The translations under genes were made by a program, and so were the position numbers. 62,000 nt of DNA from Gnetum montanum. Its lineage: Eukaryota; Streptophyta; Gnetopsida; Gnetales; Gnetaceae. The number at the start of each line of letters is the position of its first letter. The stretch's first letter is position 1. The stretch lies in assembly GCA_015680685.1 (NCBI GenBank), contig MNCI01008727.1:8452-70451 (forward strand). The letters are read 5' to 3'. This document shows positions 58,713 through 62,000 of the stretch, piece after piece. Under the pieces are notes generated by a model that saw only the letters and a list, made by a program, of their open reading frames with translations, ran no database searches and was not told the DNA's origin.

Positions 58713-59860
58713 ACTGCTACAAGGGCTAGACACCTAAAAGAAATAACAGTTTCTTCACTGGGTCAAATATTTCATGGAGATTAATGAAAACCTTTACAAG
58801 GTTTGTCCCAATGGCTTGATATGTTGGTGTGTTCCTGATATGAATCAATTATGCATTCTTGAGGATGCTTATGAAGGTTTTTGTGGGGGCCATAATTCTA
58901 GGAGATGCATAGCCATAAAAATCCTCATGGTAGGGTATTGTTAGCCAACAATCTTTAGAGATGCACATCAATTTTTCCACGCTTGTGATCATTGACAAAG
59001 GGATGGTGGAATGATAACTTGAATGGAGGAACCATAACAATGGATACAACCTCTTGAATTATTTGACATTTTGGGCATTGACTTTATGTGTGCCATCACA
59101 CCTTTATCAAATGGAAAGGCATATATAATAGTTGTAGTTGACTATTGTACCAAGTGGGTAGAAGTAGTAGCCATCATCGACTGTACATCCACCATTGCTA
59201 CTCGATTTATATAACAAAACATCATAAAAAGGTTTGGTATACCTCATGCATTAATTTCTAATAATGGAACTCATTTTACAGATGTCACTTTCGCGAAGCT
59301 AATGCAATGCTTGGGGGTTGAACATAAATTCACAACACCATATCACCCCCCAAGCCAATCTTAATGCAAACCATTAGAAAATACCAAAGAGACTAGAGCA
59401 CTAAATTAAATGATGCCCTTTGAGCCTATCACTCCACATGAAAACTCCCCATATGTTATTCTCCCTATGAGCTTGTGTACAAAAAACTACCAACATTGCC
59501 CATCCAATCCGAGCTCTGTACACTTTCTACAACCTATGATCTTGACCTAGATTTAAGTCTAGCATAGAAGGAATGATTAATGAGTATCAACTTGCTAGAT
59601 GAAAATCAATTAATGGCCTTATCATCTAACAATATGCATAAGACATTCAATAAGAAACTCCATGACCTCAAAATAAGAAAAGTCAAGTTTCAACTAGGAG
59701 ATAAGGTTCTTTATTGGAATCCTACACATGTACCCCAAAAAACCAAATTTCAAACATTGTGGATGGACCTTACATCATAGATGAGACTTTTCCAACTAGG
59801 GCAATGATAATCTACAAACCTAATAGTCCAAATAAGAAATAATTAGCTAACATTTAACAA
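58713..59860 (+). pseudogene. Integrase of element F
   Basis: The zinc region YEGFCGGH ... HACDH is decayed. The first acid is in LGIDFMCAI (kept), the second in ISNNGTHF (Asp to Asn, as in E). The third region is deleted or out of frame near 59360. The C-terminal frame 59580-59780 has GDKVLYWNPTHV. It ends about 100 bp before the internal purine tract. Confidence 0.78.
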
Positions 59861-60642
59861 GTAAAACATTTTCATGAGCCCAAGCCAACCAATGTGACAA
59901 ACACCTCTTCAGATGGAAAACCACACTCAATCTTTAGGATCTCTCCCTTCCAACTTAGTCATGGGGGAGATGGCCACCCATACTAACACCATAGGCAGAT
60001 CCTTAGTTTTCATCCCTTTTGGTTTACAAATTTTTAGTTTTACAAATTTCTGTTTTCATCTTCTTTGTTTTACATTTTTTGTTTTACATATTTGTATTTT
60101 TAAGATTATTGGTTTTTCCTAAGTTTTTTTTTTACTTTACACCAATGTTAATATATGAAATATTTATTGTCTATTCTTTTACTTTCTTTCATGGTTATGT
60201 TTGTTTATATTTGATATGTTTCTCTACTTTTTATGCTAATAAGGTGGCATGTATAATGGTAATGCACTACTTGATGATGATATGCTTCATTTGTAATTTG
60301 ATTATTGATGTCTTGTTTCTAACTTTGAATGTCATTATTGACAAATGGGACATGGTTTCTTTTCATGTAATAGGCAATGAGTCTACATCATCCACCCATC
60401 CATATACTTTATGGTTTTCCTTGTCTTGGAAGCATGCAGTATCTTCTTTATTAATACAACTTTAATAAATTGGTGACTTGTGTAGTTTCCAAAATTAGGA
60501 AGGAATCAATGGTTTGGACAAGGTGTGGCTTTAAAGGGATGCAGTATTCTTTTTGCTTTTCTATTTTCTTGTGTGTAGGAGTGTTCTCATAAGCTTATCA
60601 TAATTCCACATGATTTAATAATAGGAAGTCCAATAAGTCCTT

Positions 60643-60697
60643 GCATGGTGTGGTCCTCATCACAAAAAAAAAATGATGAGGATTCAAAGCATACCCC
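60643..60697 (+). other. Stem-loop module 1 of element F
   Basis: Inner arms TCCTCATCA (60654-60662) and TGATGAGGA (60674-60682) pair over nine bases around an A-rich loop. Outer arms GGTGTG (60647-60652) and CATACC (60690-60695) pair with one G-U. Confidence 0.7.
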
Positions 60698-61309
60698 TTG
60701 AACAAAATAAATGTGAAAAACACATGGGTCTTTTCATGGTGTGGTTTCCATCCAAGAAAAAAATGGGAATTCAAAGCACACCCCTTAGACCAAATAAAAG
60801 GGCTACAAGAACTAGTTATGAGACTTGTCTTGTCTCCTCTAACTAAGGCCCTTTCTCACTTCCTACCTTCACTCCAATTTGGAATGATGGTTATTTTGTG
60901 GGAGCATTCTTGTGTCTCAGGGGATGGACTTGACTTAGAATGTCAATGCGAAGTCATTGAAAGTAGTTGGTTTTTATCTAGGCTAAGAAAGGATCCTACC
61001 AAGTTAATTAATTACAAACTCCATAAGGGACTGTATGTGACCATAATTAGGAACTCCATTCCACTCTCTTTATCATCCACCTATGCTTTTCATACCTCAC
61101 CTCGCTGCCAGTTTCATGTTTTGATTCAATGTTCCAATTTGATGTGTCAAGATTCTCAATTAGTTAATTTTAGGTTTTTGTGCTTAACTTTCATAACCAT
61201 TAATCATCTATGGAGCCCATGGACTTCTTGTTTTGAAGTTATCCAAGGGCATAAAAGGCCTATGTCTGCTTTGGGGAGGACCCACTTGCATATCTTTTGG
61301 TTTTGTTAA
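60698..61309 (+). CDS. 203-codon frame in the 3' region of element F, status unsure
   Basis: The longest open frame of F after gag-pol. The middle part (LSPLTKALSHFLPSLQF) is alike in E (LSPLTKTLSHFLPSLQF, 45676-45945 minus), in the same frame. It has no signal peptide and no known domain. Its first codons overlap stem-loop module 2, which argues that at least that part is RNA structure. It may be a remnant of an env-like ORF. Confidence 0.3.
   Translation: MNKINVKNTWVFSWCGFHPRKKWEFKAHPLDQIKGLQELVMRLVLSPLTKALSHFLPSLQFGMMVILWEHSCVSGDGLDLECQCEVIESSWFLSRLRKDPTKLINYKLHKGLYVTIIRNSIPLSLSSTYAFHTSPRCQFHVLIQCSNLMCQDSQLVNFRFLCLTFITINHLWSPWTSCFEVIQGHKRPMSALGRTHLHIFWFC
60732..60784 (+). other. Stem-loop module 2 of element F
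   Basis: Outer arms GGTGTG (60738-60743) and CACACC (60777-60782). Inner TTTCCAT (60745-60751) and ATGGGAA (60763-60769) pair with one G-U. Confidence 0.65.
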
Positions 61310-61625
61310 GTTAAGTTCTTTACCCTTAGACATTATTACAATCAAATTATTTTTATTTACCCCATCTATGTCATCCAATTGTATGCACCTTCACAACTAT
61401 TTGTGAATACCCTCTTTCCAGTACTCATTGGGTTAAGCTTTTTCTAAATTATATGAATCACTTCTCTTATTTAACCCATTCATCAATCTTTCCACTATCA
61501 CAATCAAAACCTAGCTAGATGAAATCATCAATGGGACAAGGTATTTAGCCACTATCTATTGTAATATATATACTAATCCTTGGTTTTTTTTCTGATTGCA
61601 ATGGGAAGTATGGATTGGAAGTAGG

Positions 61626-61879
61626 ACTATCGTCACCAAGGAGAATGCAACCATATCACTCATGGGAGATTATTCATGATCGATGGATCTCTTCTATCTC
61701 TTCCTCGTTCTTCTATTACCAAGAGGGGTTGGATGTCCTTTGGATCCGTTGGTGTTCTTTTCTATTGTCATGAACACCCAATGTTGTACATCATTGTAAT
61801 ATTGTATACTTGGGCACTTCTATATTTTTTTGTTTTTTGTGTCACTCTACATGTTAGACAAATAAGTCCACAGCCTTGA
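61626..61879 (+). CDS. Small frame before the 3' LTR of element F
   Basis: Counterpart of 44713-44970 in E. The Met at 61676 is convenient but not compelling, because the upstream frame shared with E (MQPYHSWEI) is shifted by one inserted base. A hydrophobic end (YFFVFCVTLHV) is conserved. Confidence 0.3.
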
Positions 61880-61935
61880 TTATATTTTGTAAGGGACTTG
61901 TTCCTCTTTTTCTACACTCAAGGATTAGTTTTGAT

Positions 61936-61950
61936 TTAGTCGTGGGGGTA
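61936..61950 (+). other. Polypurine tract of element F
   Basis: TTAGTCGTGGGGGTA directly before the LTR start TGATAAGTCATG. Confidence 0.8.
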
Positions 61951-62000
61951 TGATAAGTCATGTTTTTCATCACTTCGATATCAGGGTGGCTATGATATCG
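61951..62000 (+). repeat. 3' LTR of element F, first 50 bp
   Basis: It matches 31180-31229 with about two differences. The rest lies outside the window. Confidence 0.85.

Larger units (their letters stand above)
59861..61935 (+). other. Post-integrase region of element F
   Basis: About 2.1 kb: internal purine tract at 59955-59970 (TTAGTCATGGGGGAGA), a T-rich repeat (60010-60130), two stem-loop modules, the 203-codon frame 60698-61309 and the small conserved frame near the 3' end. Confidence 0.6.
31180..62000 (+). mobile_element. Element F: Athila-like Ty3/gypsy element, outer shell of a three-level nest
   Basis: The 5' LTR (31180-32025), primer site and leader are followed at 32207 by element E in the opposite orientation. 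F resumes at 53844 with the continuation of gag and runs through protease, RT, RNase H, integrase and a long 3' region to a purine tract and the first 50 bp of its 3' LTR (61951 on). That LTR start, TGATAAGTCATG, matches TGATAAATCATG at 31180. All coding parts carry stops and shifts. Confidence 0.85.

Noticed and set aside
1-62000. tRNA, rRNA or other standard RNA genes
   Set aside because: None seen on reading. The only tRNA-like matches are the retrotransposon primer sites.

Overview
The window is plant nuclear DNA, most likely from a gymnosperm. The only host gene recognised is a decayed cysteine-rich receptor-like kinase, whose surviving motifs look most like conifer members. Nearly everything else is stacked LTR retrotransposons. 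A 706-base run of N and a lone N mark it as a draft assembly. The species cannot be named from sequence alone.

Positions 1-11030 hold element A, a Tat-lineage Ty3/gypsy element read on the minus strand. Its pol runs RT, RNase H, a second RNase H and integrase in one frame with three stops. It is followed by a 14-copy tandem array and a polypurine tract, then a 3' LTR that leaves the window. No gag is recognised. The space between the 5' LTR remnant and pol holds a divergent plus-strand gene (about 5948-9818). That gene has its own TATA box, five canonical phase-compatible introns, a coiled-coil C-terminal half and only TAG as in-frame stops. A second array, related to the first, lies beyond it.

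A is inserted in element B (11031-19856, minus). B belongs to an Athila-like Ty3/gypsy family with a tRNA-Asp primer site, has lost RT, RNase H and integrase, and carries a 2.7 kb TG...CA insertion with a 5-bp target duplication. Next come unannotated AT-rich DNA, an older relative D (21640-23896, minus), a clean solo LTR (23960-24933), a truncated Ty1/copia end with a 3' LTR, and the kinase pseudogene (27979-30330, plus).

Positions 31180-62000 are one three-level nest. F (plus) begins at 31180 and its 3' LTR starts at 61951. E (minus, 32207-53843) sits inside the start of F gag. G (plus, 32577-44101) sits inside the 3' LTR of E and is flanked by GTTGT. All are related to B and all are decayed.

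Shared by these families but not explained by standard genes are: clustered GATATC palindromes just upstream of LTR TATA boxes; a roughly 2 kb stretch between pol and the 3' LTR bounded by two near-identical purine tracts; and in that stretch a stem-loop module, usually present twice, whose inner stem changes on both sides. G also carries a decayed coiled-coil ORF in this stretch behind an LTR-like internal promoter, which echoes the separately promoted coiled-coil gene of A.
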